Part shown: positions 26,696-33,983 of the stretch, in pieces | Layout of the letters: each line of letters starts with the position of its first letter | Numbering within the stretch: position 1 is the stretch's first letter | IMG/VR virus record: IMGVR_UViG_3300045993_000417 | Coordinates: 1 to 64,000 of that record | Direction: 5' to 3' (one strand) | DNA from: a virus | Length of the DNA stretch: 64,000 nucleotides | The notes under the pieces: generated by a model | Databases searched by the model: none | What the model was told of the DNA's origin: nothing | Seen by the model: only the letters and a program-made list of their open reading frames with translations | Made by a program: the position numbers and the translations under genes

Positions 26696-27136
26696 ATGAA
26701 AATGGAAAGAACGGCAGAAGTCATTCGTGGCTGGCCATATGACGGTTCTCTTAACCGTGCGGAGCCAATTACGGCTGCTGCAACTCTGGTTAATGGTGAC
26801 TGGGTTGTAAAAGGTGCAGACGGTACTGTTAACGTTGGTTCAGTTACATTCGCTAACGGTAAAGCTGGTTTGGTAGTTGTTGGTAATGGTGATTCTGGTT
26901 CTGCATTGAACTCTGGCAAAGCTGAAGTATTGTGGGGTAACTTTATCGCTAAGGTATCTAACTTTACTGCTGGCGCTTATGTTCCTGGTGCTCCAGTTAC
27001 TGTTACAGCAGGTAAGATTGCATTGGCAACTCTGAGCACTGGCACAACCAACGGTAGCATCGTTGTAGGCCACGTATTGGATGTTGTTGCAGTTAGTGCA
27101 ACTAATACTGCTCATGTTGTTATCGCAGTATATTAA
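26696..27136 (+). CDS. Capsid decoration or head-fibre-like protein
   Basis: A 146-aa beta-rich Ala/Gly/Val/Thr protein without cysteines. It begins with a short charged leader and an RGWPYDGSLNRAEP motif, followed by a repeated beta-strand pattern. AAAGGA precedes the ATG and it lies 12 nt before the major capsid gene. Small beta-rich proteins in this position are usually capsid-decorating or stabilising proteins. Confidence 0.65.
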   Translation: MKMERTAEVIRGWPYDGSLNRAEPITAAATLVNGDWVVKGADGTVNVGSVTFANGKAGLVVVGNGDSGSALNSGKAEVLWGNFIAKVSNFTAGAYVPGAPVTVTAGKIALATLSTGTTNGSIVVGHVLDVVAVSATNTAHVVIAVY

Positions 27137-27148
27137 TAGGGGATAAAC

Positions 27149-28042
27149 ATGAGTAATTACACAACCGAAACAATCAATACCCAATTCATCAATCAGTCTT
27201 TCTTGGACAAGATTGACCAAGGTATGGAAAAAGAAGCCGGCGCAGCAATGTCCGCATTCGTGCGTCAAAAACTGCGTGAAGATGGCTTTACACGTAAGAT
27301 CCTAACTCCAGTTTCGATCACTGCTTCCGAGCTAGATCGTCAACTGAGCGAAGAGCCACAAGTAATCGTAGAGAAAGAGCCAGACAGCGTTGCTGCAAAC
27401 TTGCCCTTCTTGTCTCGTGCTGAGATTCGCTACTTTACCGGTTCTCGTTATGCAGTAACTTTCCAGAAGATCACTTCTGCTGAGTTCAAGAAGTCTAAGT
27501 TCGAGTTGGCTACATACCGTACCGACATCCGCACTATCCTTCAAGAAAACTCGGTTAAGGATCTGCAAGAGCAAGAAGACAAAAACTTCTACAACAACTG
27601 CTTGGCAGTGGCTACAGCTAACAGCAACGTTCACGCCATCGCTGGTGGTTTCAACGTAGCTAACCTGAACGCTGGTATCAAGTTCCTGTTGGAGAAGAAA
27701 CTTCCTGTTGGTTGTATCCTGATGACTCAAAGCATGTATGCTGATCTGTTGGCTCAACCAGCTACTCAAATCGGTTCTGCAGCAGCTTCTGAGCTGTTCC
27801 GCGGCCAAGCTAGTCTTGACAATTTTTTTGGATACAAAATTATTACGACTAACAAAACTGACATCGTACCGACAAACCAAGCTGTCGTGTTTGCTCCGCA
27901 AGAGTATACCGGCCAGTTCTATTCCTTGCAGGAACCTCAAGTTTTCCTCAAGACAGAAGCCGATATGATCCAGTTCCAGACGTACGAAGCTATCGGTGCA
28001 GGCCTCGGAAATACCTCAGCAGTGCATTTTCTTAATTTCTAA
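27149..28042 (+). CDS. Major capsid protein
   Basis: A 297-aa protein following the decoration-like gene and followed by a strong terminator. Sequence character fits an HK97-fold capsid protein of the type found in SPO1-like and other large phages: helical N-terminus, an E-loop-like PFLSRAEIRYFTGSRYAV region, a long central helix (LQEQEDKNFYNNCLAVAT) and a C-terminal beta domain. Codon use is biased, as expected for a highly expressed gene. Residues 25-32 (GMEKEAGA) resemble the EKxA string of the tags and are a likely prohead-protease site that would remove about 30 residues. Confidence 0.82.
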   Translation: MSNYTTETINTQFINQSFLDKIDQGMEKEAGAAMSAFVRQKLREDGFTRKILTPVSITASELDRQLSEEPQVIVEKEPDSVAANLPFLSRAEIRYFTGSRYAVTFQKITSAEFKKSKFELATYRTDIRTILQENSVKDLQEQEDKNFYNNCLAVATANSNVHAIAGGFNVANLNAGIKFLLEKKLPVGCILMTQSMYADLLAQPATQIGSAAASELFRGQASLDNFFGYKIITTNKTDIVPTNQAVVFAPQEYTGQFYSLQEPQVFLKTEADMIQFQTYEAIGAGLGNTSAVHFLNF

Positions 28043-28064
28043 GAGGTTTTTAGAAAGTAACACT

Positions 28065-28093
28065 AAAAAGCCTGGAGAAATCCGGGCTTTTTT
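28065..28093 (+). terminator. Rho-independent terminator after the capsid gene
   Basis: AAAAAGCCTGG/CCGGGCTTTTT with one T-G wobble, followed by further T residues. Confidence 0.85.
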
Positions 28094-28134
28094 ACGTCCT
28101 CAAAATTGTAGTAGTTAAAAGTGTCCTAGTTATG

Positions 28135-28142
28135 TTAAAATA
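28135..28142 (+). promoter_or_regulatory. TTAAAATA-N5-ATG late-type promoter
   Basis: TTAAAATAGGATTATG: box, 5 nt, ATG at 28148. Confidence 0.65.
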
Positions 28143-28147
28143 GGATT

Positions 28148-29329
28148 ATGAAACATACCAACAAATTATCGCAAGAAGAAGTAATACGTCGCATGACTTT
28201 GAAGAACCCTCAGTTTGATTTTTCAGAGTTTGTGTACACAAATAGTACTACCAAAAGTACTGTCATGTGTAGTACTCACGGTAGATTCCAACAGAATTAT
28301 AAAAGGCTGACTAACGGTATAGGGTGTGCCAAATGTGGTGGCGTAGCTAAAAAAGATCCAATATCTTATGTAGAGGAAATCACACGTAAGTTTGGCACAT
28401 TCTGTGACTACTCTAGGGTAGTATATCTAGGGGCCCGTTCAACGGTGGAGGTAGTATGCCCTATACACGGTGTATTTAGTGTAATAGCATGTAACTACCT
28501 TAATCTATATAAACACCCGTGTCCTAAGTGTGGTATTGATAATAGGGTCAAGAATCAGTTTGATTCTGCGGAGGATTTTATAAGGAAGGCGGTTTCCGTG
28601 CACGGATCTTTATATGACTACTCTAAGGTGGTATACGTAGGTTCTAAGATGCCTGTGGAAATAGTCTGTAAAACTCATGGGAGTTTCTTAAAGTCTCCCA
28701 ATAAACACATAAGTTATAAAGGTGGATGTCAGAGGTGTTCTGAGGGTAACCGTATCTCTAAAGGTGAATCGAGTCTTCTTAATAAAGTATCGGAGCTGGG
28801 ATTAGCTATACTGAAGAACAATAGGGGCATTCTACCCGGACGTAAAGAGTTGGATATGTACTTCCCTGAACTAAAAACAGGGATAGAGTATAACGGAATA
28901 CTATGGCACTCGGAATATAAGGGGTCCAAGTTTAACCTATTGGACAAGACAAAACTGGGAGAAGCCGTAGGGGTTAAAGTATTACATATATTCGAAGACG
29001 AGTGGGAGAACGATCCGGATAGGGTAATTAATATAACCAAAGCCGTATTAGGAACTGAGATAAACGATAAACAATTAGTAAAAGAGTGCTCCACCTTATT
29101 TGGCGAACTAACATATTTAGATAGAAGGTACCCACTGCTAGATAAATTTCTACGCCTAGGATACGAGGTAATAGAGGTAGTAGATCCTAAACCCTGGTTT
29201 AGTAATGGATATAAAAATAGAGTACCCTACACTGAAGACATAAAATCAAGTAACCCCCGTGGAGTAGTAGTCTGGGACTGTGGAGGTTACCTATTAAAAC
29301 CACCGGCCAAAATTATGGGTGTAACATAA
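28148..29329 (+). CDS. Homing endonuclease with zinc-finger repeats and Vsr-like nuclease
   Basis: A 393-aa protein. Three copies of a repeat of the DUF723 type, each with F-x-Y-S-x-V-x-Y, V-x-C-x2-HG-x-F and a closing C-x2-C (CAKCGG, CPKCGI, CQRCSE), cover residues 1-200. A Vsr/EDxHD-like nuclease domain follows with DMYFPELKTGIEYNGILWHSE and KVLHIFEDEW. This architecture belongs to free-standing phage homing endonucleases. It sits just after the major capsid gene, a typical insertion point, with its own terminator before it and its own TAAAATA box. Confidence 0.85.
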   Translation: MKHTNKLSQEEVIRRMTLKNPQFDFSEFVYTNSTTKSTVMCSTHGRFQQNYKRLTNGIGCAKCGGVAKKDPISYVEEITRKFGTFCDYSRVVYLGARSTVEVVCPIHGVFSVIACNYLNLYKHPCPKCGIDNRVKNQFDSAEDFIRKAVSVHGSLYDYSKVVYVGSKMPVEIVCKTHGSFLKSPNKHISYKGGCQRCSEGNRISKGESSLLNKVSELGLAILKNNRGILPGRKELDMYFPELKTGIEYNGILWHSEYKGSKFNLLDKTKLGEAVGVKVLHIFEDEWENDPDRVINITKAVLGTEINDKQLVKECSTLFGELTYLDRRYPLLDKFLRLGYEVIEVVDPKPWFSNGYKNRVPYTEDIKSSNPRGVVVWDCGGYLLKPPAKIMGVT

Positions 29330-29335
29330 ACTAAG

Positions 29336-29351
29336 TCCGGCTCCCGCCGGA
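29336..29351. terminator. Short GC-rich hairpin
   Basis: TCCGGC-TCCC-GCCGGA hairpin between the endonuclease stop and a possible reverse-strand mini-unit. Lacks a T run, so termination is uncertain. Confidence 0.4.
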
Positions 29352-29358
29352 ATACTTT

Positions 29359-29412
29359 TCACGATTTGGGATTGTTGGTACTACAAAAACTTCCAACAGA
29401 TTCAATTAACAT
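29359..29412 (-). CDS. Possible 17-aa peptide
   Basis: A reverse-strand ATG frame (MLIESVGSFCSTNNPKS) preceded by GGGAG at 7 nt and lying about 80 nt downstream of a good extended -10 promoter motif, ending before a hairpin. The promoter otherwise has no gene, so either this peptide or a small untranslated RNA is its product. Coding evidence is only the start context. Confidence 0.3.
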   Translation of the reverse strand: MLIESVGSFCSTNNPKS

Positions 29413-29491
29413 CTTGATTCTCCCAAATCTTTATTGTTATTAAGATGTAACCCATCGCTGTTTTGATGGATATGATCTCCCTACTACAATA

Positions 29492-29506
29492 TACTTATAC
29501 CAAAAA
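29492..29506 (-). promoter_or_regulatory. Extended -10 type promoter without an obvious large gene
   Basis: Reverse strand TTTTTTGGTATAAGTA, a perfect copy of the motif, pointing into about 160 bases with no long reading frame. Confidence 0.65.
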
Positions 29507-29520
29507 AGCGGTTCTTAATG

Positions 29521-29527
29521 TAAAATA
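29521..29527 (+). promoter_or_regulatory. TAAAATA-N5-ATG late-type promoter
   Basis: TAAAATATGGTTATG: counting 5 nt from the box selects the ATG at 29533 rather than the ATG at 29527 that overlaps the box. Confidence 0.6.
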
Positions 29528-29532
29528 TGGTT

Positions 29533-30156
29533 ATGAATAAATATCTGATATCCATAGAGAAGGTGGCGATGAATGCCCTTAAGTCCAGGGTATTAGCTAA
29601 AGGTGTAGGGGTTATCGCACAGCCTGGGTCACAGTGGAAACGGGCTATAAGGGATTCCAAAAATTTTAAGTCAGTAGAAGATTTTCAGAATACCTGGAAA
29701 CATAAAGTACCAAACACTTTTAAGGTGGAGGGTACTGCTACTGCCATAACCAGGACTGGTGAAAAAATCCCTGGAGCGTATAATAAATATACGAAACTAA
29801 CTGATTCTCTAAAGTCTATAGAAAATAAAGGGTTAGGTAAAGTAACGTTTCTTAATGGGGAAGCAGCCTCCATAAAAACTAAAGGCTCTAATTTACAGAT
29901 ACACCTAAAAAGTCATAATAATAGGAATATACTAGAGGCTGTTGGAAGCACAGTTAGCCCTACTGCAAGTGATACTACTCGTGGTAAAGGTTTATTTAAA
30001 GGACTATGGCCTCACATATCCAAAGAGTTAAGGAAGCGTGGGATAACCCATCTAGAGATGGAGCCTCAATCCCCCGTCTGGCATAAGAACTACAAACTTG
30101 AAAAAATACCAGAAAAAGACGTAGATTACTATAAACATAGAATACCAACTAAATGA
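29533..30156 (+). CDS. Tagged protein with GNAT-like C-terminus
   Basis: A 207-aa protein starting MNKYLISIEKVAMNA, a tag variant with two extra residues. The C-terminal ~60 residues (TTRGKGLFKGLWPHISKEL...MEPQSPVWHKNYKL) are clearly related to those of the 130-aa protein at 10308-10700 and resemble the end of a GNAT acetyltransferase (G-K-G, helix, strand, NY). The start at 29533 is supported by both the tag and the promoter spacing. It overlaps the next tagged gene by 4 nt. Confidence 0.7.
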   Translation: MNKYLISIEKVAMNALKSRVLAKGVGVIAQPGSQWKRAIRDSKNFKSVEDFQNTWKHKVPNTFKVEGTATAITRTGEKIPGAYNKYTKLTDSLKSIENKGLGKVTFLNGEAASIKTKGSNLQIHLKSHNNRNILEAVGSTVSPTASDTTRGKGLFKGLWPHISKELRKRGITHLEMEPQSPVWHKNYKLEKIPEKDVDYYKHRIPTK

Positions 30157-30506
30157 ATAAATACTTAGAAAAGATAGCATCCAGGTCAGACGGAGTTATA
30201 AACTCCATCTTCGGATTCGGAGATAGACTGATAGGCCACTCTGCCGGCCGTGCTAAGACCATCCACAACTCCTTGAAGGACGCAGCTCATCTGGGTAGCG
30301 GTATCCCAGCCTCTACCATGCGCAAGGCTAAGGAGCTATCTGATGCTGCCTCTCTGGCTTCTCGTAACACTCGTATCCGTACTGCTCTAGCAGTGGGCGG
30401 TGGTGTAACTGCTGGGTATCTCGGTATCCACAAGTACCAGCAACATAAAGATGAGAAGATTATGCAGAAGATCTTATCTAACGCACAAAACAATCAAGTA
30501 TACTAA
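30153..30506 (+). CDS. 117-aa tagged protein
   Basis: Begins with the exact consensus tag MNKYLEKIASRSDG. The body is basic and helical with a hydrophobic segment RTALAVGGGVTAGYLG near residue 80, then a charged tail. Overlap with the upstream tagged gene (ATGA) suggests coupling. Late, head-associated by analogy. Confidence 0.72.
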   Translation: MNKYLEKIASRSDGVINSIFGFGDRLIGHSAGRAKTIHNSLKDAAHLGSGIPASTMRKAKELSDAASLASRNTRIRTALAVGGGVTAGYLGIHKYQQHKDEKIMQKILSNAQNNQVY

Positions 30507-30575
30507 AATACGTATTGACTAAATTAGAGAGACGTACTAAAATCACGTTCTCTTACATAACTTAAAGGAAACAAA

Positions 30576-31010
30576 ATGTACATTCAAAACACCCTAAACC
30601 ATACTCTAGTTCTGAAAGCCGGATACTTGAAGTTGGCTGCAGGCGCAACAAACGTCAATCCCCTTACAGAGGATGACTACAAGGACACTACTATTGCTGA
30701 CGCAATCTCTCGTGGTTGGGCTAAAAAAGTAACTGAGGCTATCGCTGCTGCTGAAGTGGCACCGGTTGCAGTTACTGTAGCTAGCTCTAAGGGAGGTTTG
30801 ACTCTTGAAGAACTAAAGGCTGAACAGGCTGCTAAAGTAGAGAAGCCAACTGCTTTCACTACTGAGCTTGGTCTTAGCGATGGTATCCCTCAGGGCGGTG
30901 CAGTAGGTTCTACAATCGGAGTGCCTATTGAGACTTACGTAACTGAGCCTGTAGTAGCTCCAGTAGAAGAAGTTAAAGAAACAAAAGCCTCTAAGGCTAA
31001 AAGTAAATAA
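30576..31010 (+). CDS. Small Ala/Val/Lys-rich structural-region protein
   Basis: A 144-aa protein with a compact N-terminal part (YIQNTLNHTLVLKAGYLKLAAGATN) and a low-complexity Ala/Val/Pro/Glu-rich, Lys-ending C-terminus. AAAGGA precedes the ATG. The N-terminal pattern resembles small head or head-completion proteins, but no family is certain. Confidence 0.65.
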   Translation: MYIQNTLNHTLVLKAGYLKLAAGATNVNPLTEDDYKDTTIADAISRGWAKKVTEAIAAAEVAPVAVTVASSKGGLTLEELKAEQAAKVEKPTAFTTELGLSDGIPQGGAVGSTIGVPIETYVTEPVVAPVEEVKETKASKAKSK

Positions 31011-31040
31011 AGTATCCCTACATATAAATTGGAATACTTT

Positions 31041-31062
31041 CCGGCCTTAGGGCCGGTTTTTT
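31041..31062 (+). terminator. Rho-independent terminator
   Basis: CCGGCC-TTAG-GGCCGG followed by T6. Confidence 0.88.
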
Positions 31063-31069
31063 ATTGTGC

Positions 31070-31076
31070 TAAACTC
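31070..31076 (+). promoter_or_regulatory. Variant late box, 5 nt before ATG
   Basis: CTAAACTC then 5 nt then the ATG at 31082; weaker match to TAAAATA but in the exact position. Confidence 0.35.
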
Positions 31077-31081
31077 TAGTC

Positions 31082-31525
31082 ATGGCTACTATACAAATTC
31101 TAACTGTTGATGAAGTACGTGAGTACTTAGGTGATTACGCTCAAAACAACCGCCTGATTGAAGGTGAGGAGTTTTCAGATACCAGAGTTTCGCTCTGCAT
31201 GGGACTGGCAGTAGATGAATATAATACCAACCCACCTTTCACAGTGTATAGTACGGCGGATTTCCCCTCCAAGTCTATATTGCTCTGGGGAACGTTGTGG
31301 AAGATGTTTGAAGGTAAGGCTGCAGAGTTTGCACGAAACACTCTGTCATACAGTGACGGCGGTGTACAGATACCAATTGAGGAAAAGGCGGAGTTGTATA
31401 AGACTCTAGCTAACGGTTTCCATCAGAACTTCAACGACCAAATGAGAATCCTAAAAACACACGTTAACATGGAATCAGGCTGGGGTGACGTTCGTGGAGA
31501 TGCGAGCCTTTTCCCTATTTGGTAA
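31082..31525 (+). CDS. Probable head-tail connector protein
   Basis: A 147-aa mostly helical protein (ILTVDEVREYLGDYAQNN...SLCMGLAVDEYNTNPP) with an aromatic C-terminus. It follows the head genes and precedes neck, sheath and tube genes, the usual place of head-tail adaptor proteins. The assignment rests on order and general character. Confidence 0.6.
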   Translation: MATIQILTVDEVREYLGDYAQNNRLIEGEEFSDTRVSLCMGLAVDEYNTNPPFTVYSTADFPSKSILLWGTLWKMFEGKAAEFARNTLSYSDGGVQIPIEEKAELYKTLANGFHQNFNDQMRILKTHVNMESGWGDVRGDASLFPIW

Positions 31526-31530
31526 TCTAA

Positions 31531-31558
31531 AAAAAGCCCAGGTTATTCTGGGCTTTTT
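31531..31558. terminator. Bidirectional terminator
   Basis: AAAAAGCCCAG/CTGGGCTTTTT between convergent genes. Confidence 0.88.
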
Positions 31559-31559
31559 A

Positions 31560-31904
31560 TCAAACACGCAGAGCGGTAATATATACCCCTATTGCCCTGT
31601 AAAACATCCCATCCTTATTATTGGTGTCCTGTAGTACCAACACGGTTACTTCCGAGTGGCTGGTAAAATCAGGTTCTTTAAGTGCGGGCTTTATCAAAGA
31701 CATTTCCTGGTCATGTAATTCTTTCTCTGAATAGGCTTTTATCATTATAAAGGGAACATAGGCTAGCCTGTGTTTGTAATCCCAGTAATCCCCCCTACCA
31801 CGGATACACCTAGTTAGGCCCTCTATTTCTATGACCTTGATAGGACCACCTTCTAGTTGTTTATCTAACTCACTAACAGATATAGGTTTATACGTTATGT
31901 TCAT
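31560..31904 (-). CDS. Unknown 114-aa early-type protein
   Basis: A small mixed alpha/beta protein overlapping the upstream phosphoesterase gene by 17 nt, so it is the second gene of a two-gene reverse-strand unit. The middle (RGRGDYWDYKHRLAYVPFIMIKAYS) is aromatic. No family is recognised. Confidence 0.7.
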   Translation of the reverse strand: MNITYKPISVSELDKQLEGGPIKVIEIEGLTRCIRGRGDYWDYKHRLAYVPFIMIKAYSEKELHDQEMSLIKPALKEPDFTSHSEVTVLVLQDTNNKDGMFYRAIGVYITALRV

Positions 31905-32814
31905 TCTCTTCCTTAGTTGAAGTTATGATGAGCGTCTCATGTTCTACCAACCCTCTGGCCTCATTCATTTCACCAGCGTAACCTACGCAGTTATTGATTA
32001 GTACACACTCCCCGAACACGGTGGTATCCTGGTAATGAGTATGTCCATAGAACCAGTACCTGATGTTTGGGTTGTCCATAATCAAGTCACTCAAGTCTGA
32101 GGCGTAATAACAGTTAGAAGTGTCCCCTGCGTACCTAGGATCACACAGACTGAACATCGGTAAGTGATGTGTTATTACTATCACTTTCTTGTTAGGGTTT
32201 TGTCTAGCTATAAAGCGTATGTATTCCTTGTGCCTTTTATGCACATTAACCCAGCGCTCTGACGTAAATCTATCCCACCTGCCCTCAGGACCGGTATCGT
32301 ATGATATCTTACCGTCGTAAGCCATAACTCTATTTAGGTTCATCATAGAGAAGGGATCATTCTTATTCATGTCTGTCCAAAGAGTACAGCCTACAAACAA
32401 GAAGTCACCATCCACGTAAGTGTCGCAGTCAAGTACTTTGACGTTGTGTAACCCCCTGTTGGCTAGAAGTTCGTTACACTTCTCACCACCCCTTCTGATA
32501 GTTAAGCTACCAGAGTTAATCGGCCAGAAATCATGGTTTCCAAGCACTATAAGCACCTGTTTAAACCTACATGCAACCTTCTCGATCCATGTCCTAGAAT
32601 CTACCGTGAATGGTCTAGGAGTATCCTTATCTATTAGAATCGTTTCCCTAGAGAAGTCCTCCCATTCGATAAACCTGGTGCCGGTCCATAAGTCCCCTGC
32701 CAGTATGAGGATAGTCTCAGCGTCGTCTGGTAGAACCGGTGGATACCAAAGTTTACCTAGCTTATAGTGATCTAAATGAATATCAGAGTATTCACGTATT
32801 TTTAACTGTTGCAT
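31888..32814 (-). CDS. Calcineurin-like metallophosphoesterase
   Basis: A 308-aa enzyme with SDIHLDHY near residue 10, AGDLW, GNHDFW, THHLPMF and YGHTHY motifs, the complete two-metal site of the family. It is longer than and not closely similar to the enzyme at 10681-11433. It forms a two-gene early-type unit with its own extended -10 promoter set between connector genes and a shared terminator at the far end. Substrate unknown. Confidence 0.88.
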   Translation of the reverse strand: MQQLKIREYSDIHLDHYKLGKLWYPPVLPDDAETILILAGDLWTGTRFIEWEDFSRETILIDKDTPRPFTVDSRTWIEKVACRFKQVLIVLGNHDFWPINSGSLTIRRGGEKCNELLANRGLHNVKVLDCDTYVDGDFLFVGCTLWTDMNKNDPFSMMNLNRVMAYDGKISYDTGPEGRWDRFTSERWVNVHKRHKEYIRFIARQNPNKKVIVITHHLPMFSLCDPRYAGDTSNCYYASDLSDLIMDNPNIRYWFYGHTHYQDTTVFGECVLINNCVGYAGEMNEARGLVEHETLIITSTKEENEHNV

Positions 32815-32839
32815 AATGATCCTTTAGTTGTTTGTACAT

Positions 32840-32854
32840 TACTTATACCAAATA
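32840..32854 (-). promoter_or_regulatory. Extended -10 type promoter
   Basis: Reverse strand TATTTGGTATAAGTA. Confidence 0.65.
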
Positions 32855-32867
32855 TTCTACCATACTT

Positions 32868-32874
32868 TAAAATA
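32868..32874 (+). promoter_or_regulatory. TAAAATA-N5-ATG late-type promoter
   Basis: TTTAAAATACAGTTATG; divergent from the early-type promoter 14 nt away. Confidence 0.65.
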
Positions 32875-32879
32875 CAGTT

Positions 32880-33776
32880 ATGTCATTAAACGTCTCTATC
32901 AATGTAGGGTTCCTAGTTCAAACCCATAATATGGGTAGCTCAACCGTGCCTACGTTGATTAGTAATGGGATATACCAGTCCGGAGCCATATCGGTAACTA
33001 TATATCCTAGATGGTATAAACACGTATCTGTTGAATGGACAGTGCCTTCTAACTGGGGTAATTGTGTATTCAACGTGTATACTAGTCAGACGGAGGGTGG
33101 TCCTTGGGAGTTGATTAACCCTATCCCTATTACTGGAACGTTCTTAACAGAAGCCGTTTCAAAAGAGTATTCTAAATTCTCTAAGGGTTTTTACGTAGTA
33201 GAAGCATTACTACTGGATAAGAATCTGCATAAGGTAAGGTCAGCTTCTTCGACTTGGAATACGTATCAATCTAACTGGGTTGCATTGCGCTCAAACGAGA
33301 TACAGCGTAGGCAGTACATACTTCTAGCTCAATTTACTGGGGTTAAGTCTTATCTGTTTAGACGTAGAGACTACGGTAAGCGCTGTACGAACTGTTGGGA
33401 TCCTAAGACTGAAAAGGTTATTAAGGATCATTGCACAGTGTGTTTTGGTACTAGTTTCGAAGGTGGTTACTTTGATGCTGTACCGTTCTATGTTCAGTAT
33501 GAACCTACCCCTAATACAGATCAGCAGGTGTATTATGGAACTATGGAAAATAACCAAATCGGCGGTAGGAGTATATCTATACCAGAGGTTAGGTTAAATG
33601 ATATAATAATCAGAGCAGGGGATTGGAACGCATATTTAGTAGACAGAATGACTAACACTGAACTCATGTCTAATTCAGTAAGTCAAATAATGGTATTAAC
33701 ACAATTAGGTAAAGACAGCGTCGAGTACAATTTAATGACAAAGAACCTACCAGATTTCCCACAACAATATATATAA
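32880..33776 (+). CDS. Neck or tail-completion-type structural protein with zinc motif
   Basis: A 298-aa protein. The N-terminal half is beta-rich, including a region like a fibronectin-type fold (VSVEWTVPSNWGNCVFNVYTS). A four-cysteine motif CTNCWDP...CTVCFGTSFEGGY lies near residues 168-190, followed by a beta domain. Proteins of this shape are encoded near connector and sheath genes in large myoviruses. The message is predicted to be leaderless. Confidence 0.65.
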   Translation: MSLNVSINVGFLVQTHNMGSSTVPTLISNGIYQSGAISVTIYPRWYKHVSVEWTVPSNWGNCVFNVYTSQTEGGPWELINPIPITGTFLTEAVSKEYSKFSKGFYVVEALLLDKNLHKVRSASSTWNTYQSNWVALRSNEIQRRQYILLAQFTGVKSYLFRRRDYGKRCTNCWDPKTEKVIKDHCTVCFGTSFEGGYFDAVPFYVQYEPTPNTDQQVYYGTMENNQIGGRSISIPEVRLNDIIIRAGDWNAYLVDRMTNTELMSNSVSQIMVLTQLGKDSVEYNLMTKNLPDFPQQYI

Positions 33777-33786
33777 AGGATAGAAC

Positions 33787-33981
33787 ATGAGCAACAAGTA
33801 CTTAGAAAAGATCGCAATGACTGCTGGAGTTGGTAACCTTATTAAGGGCATCAAGACTACTAGCAAGCTGGAGTCGGACATGCTTAAAGGCAAGGCCCGT
33901 AATATTATTCAGAAACAGGTAGACAGGCACATCCCTACCGGCGGTCTAAGCACTTTGAAGCAATACCCAGTACGGTACTAA
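33787..33981 (+). CDS. 64-aa tagged protein
   Basis: Starts MSNKYLEKIAMTAGVG and continues as a short basic sequence. AAAGGA precedes the ATG. It is the only tagged gene inside the neck/tail block, which shows the tag is not limited to one cluster. Confidence 0.68.
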   Translation: MSNKYLEKIAMTAGVGNLIKGIKTTSKLESDMLKGKARNIIQKQVDRHIPTGGLSTLKQYPVRY

Positions 33982-33983
33982 TA

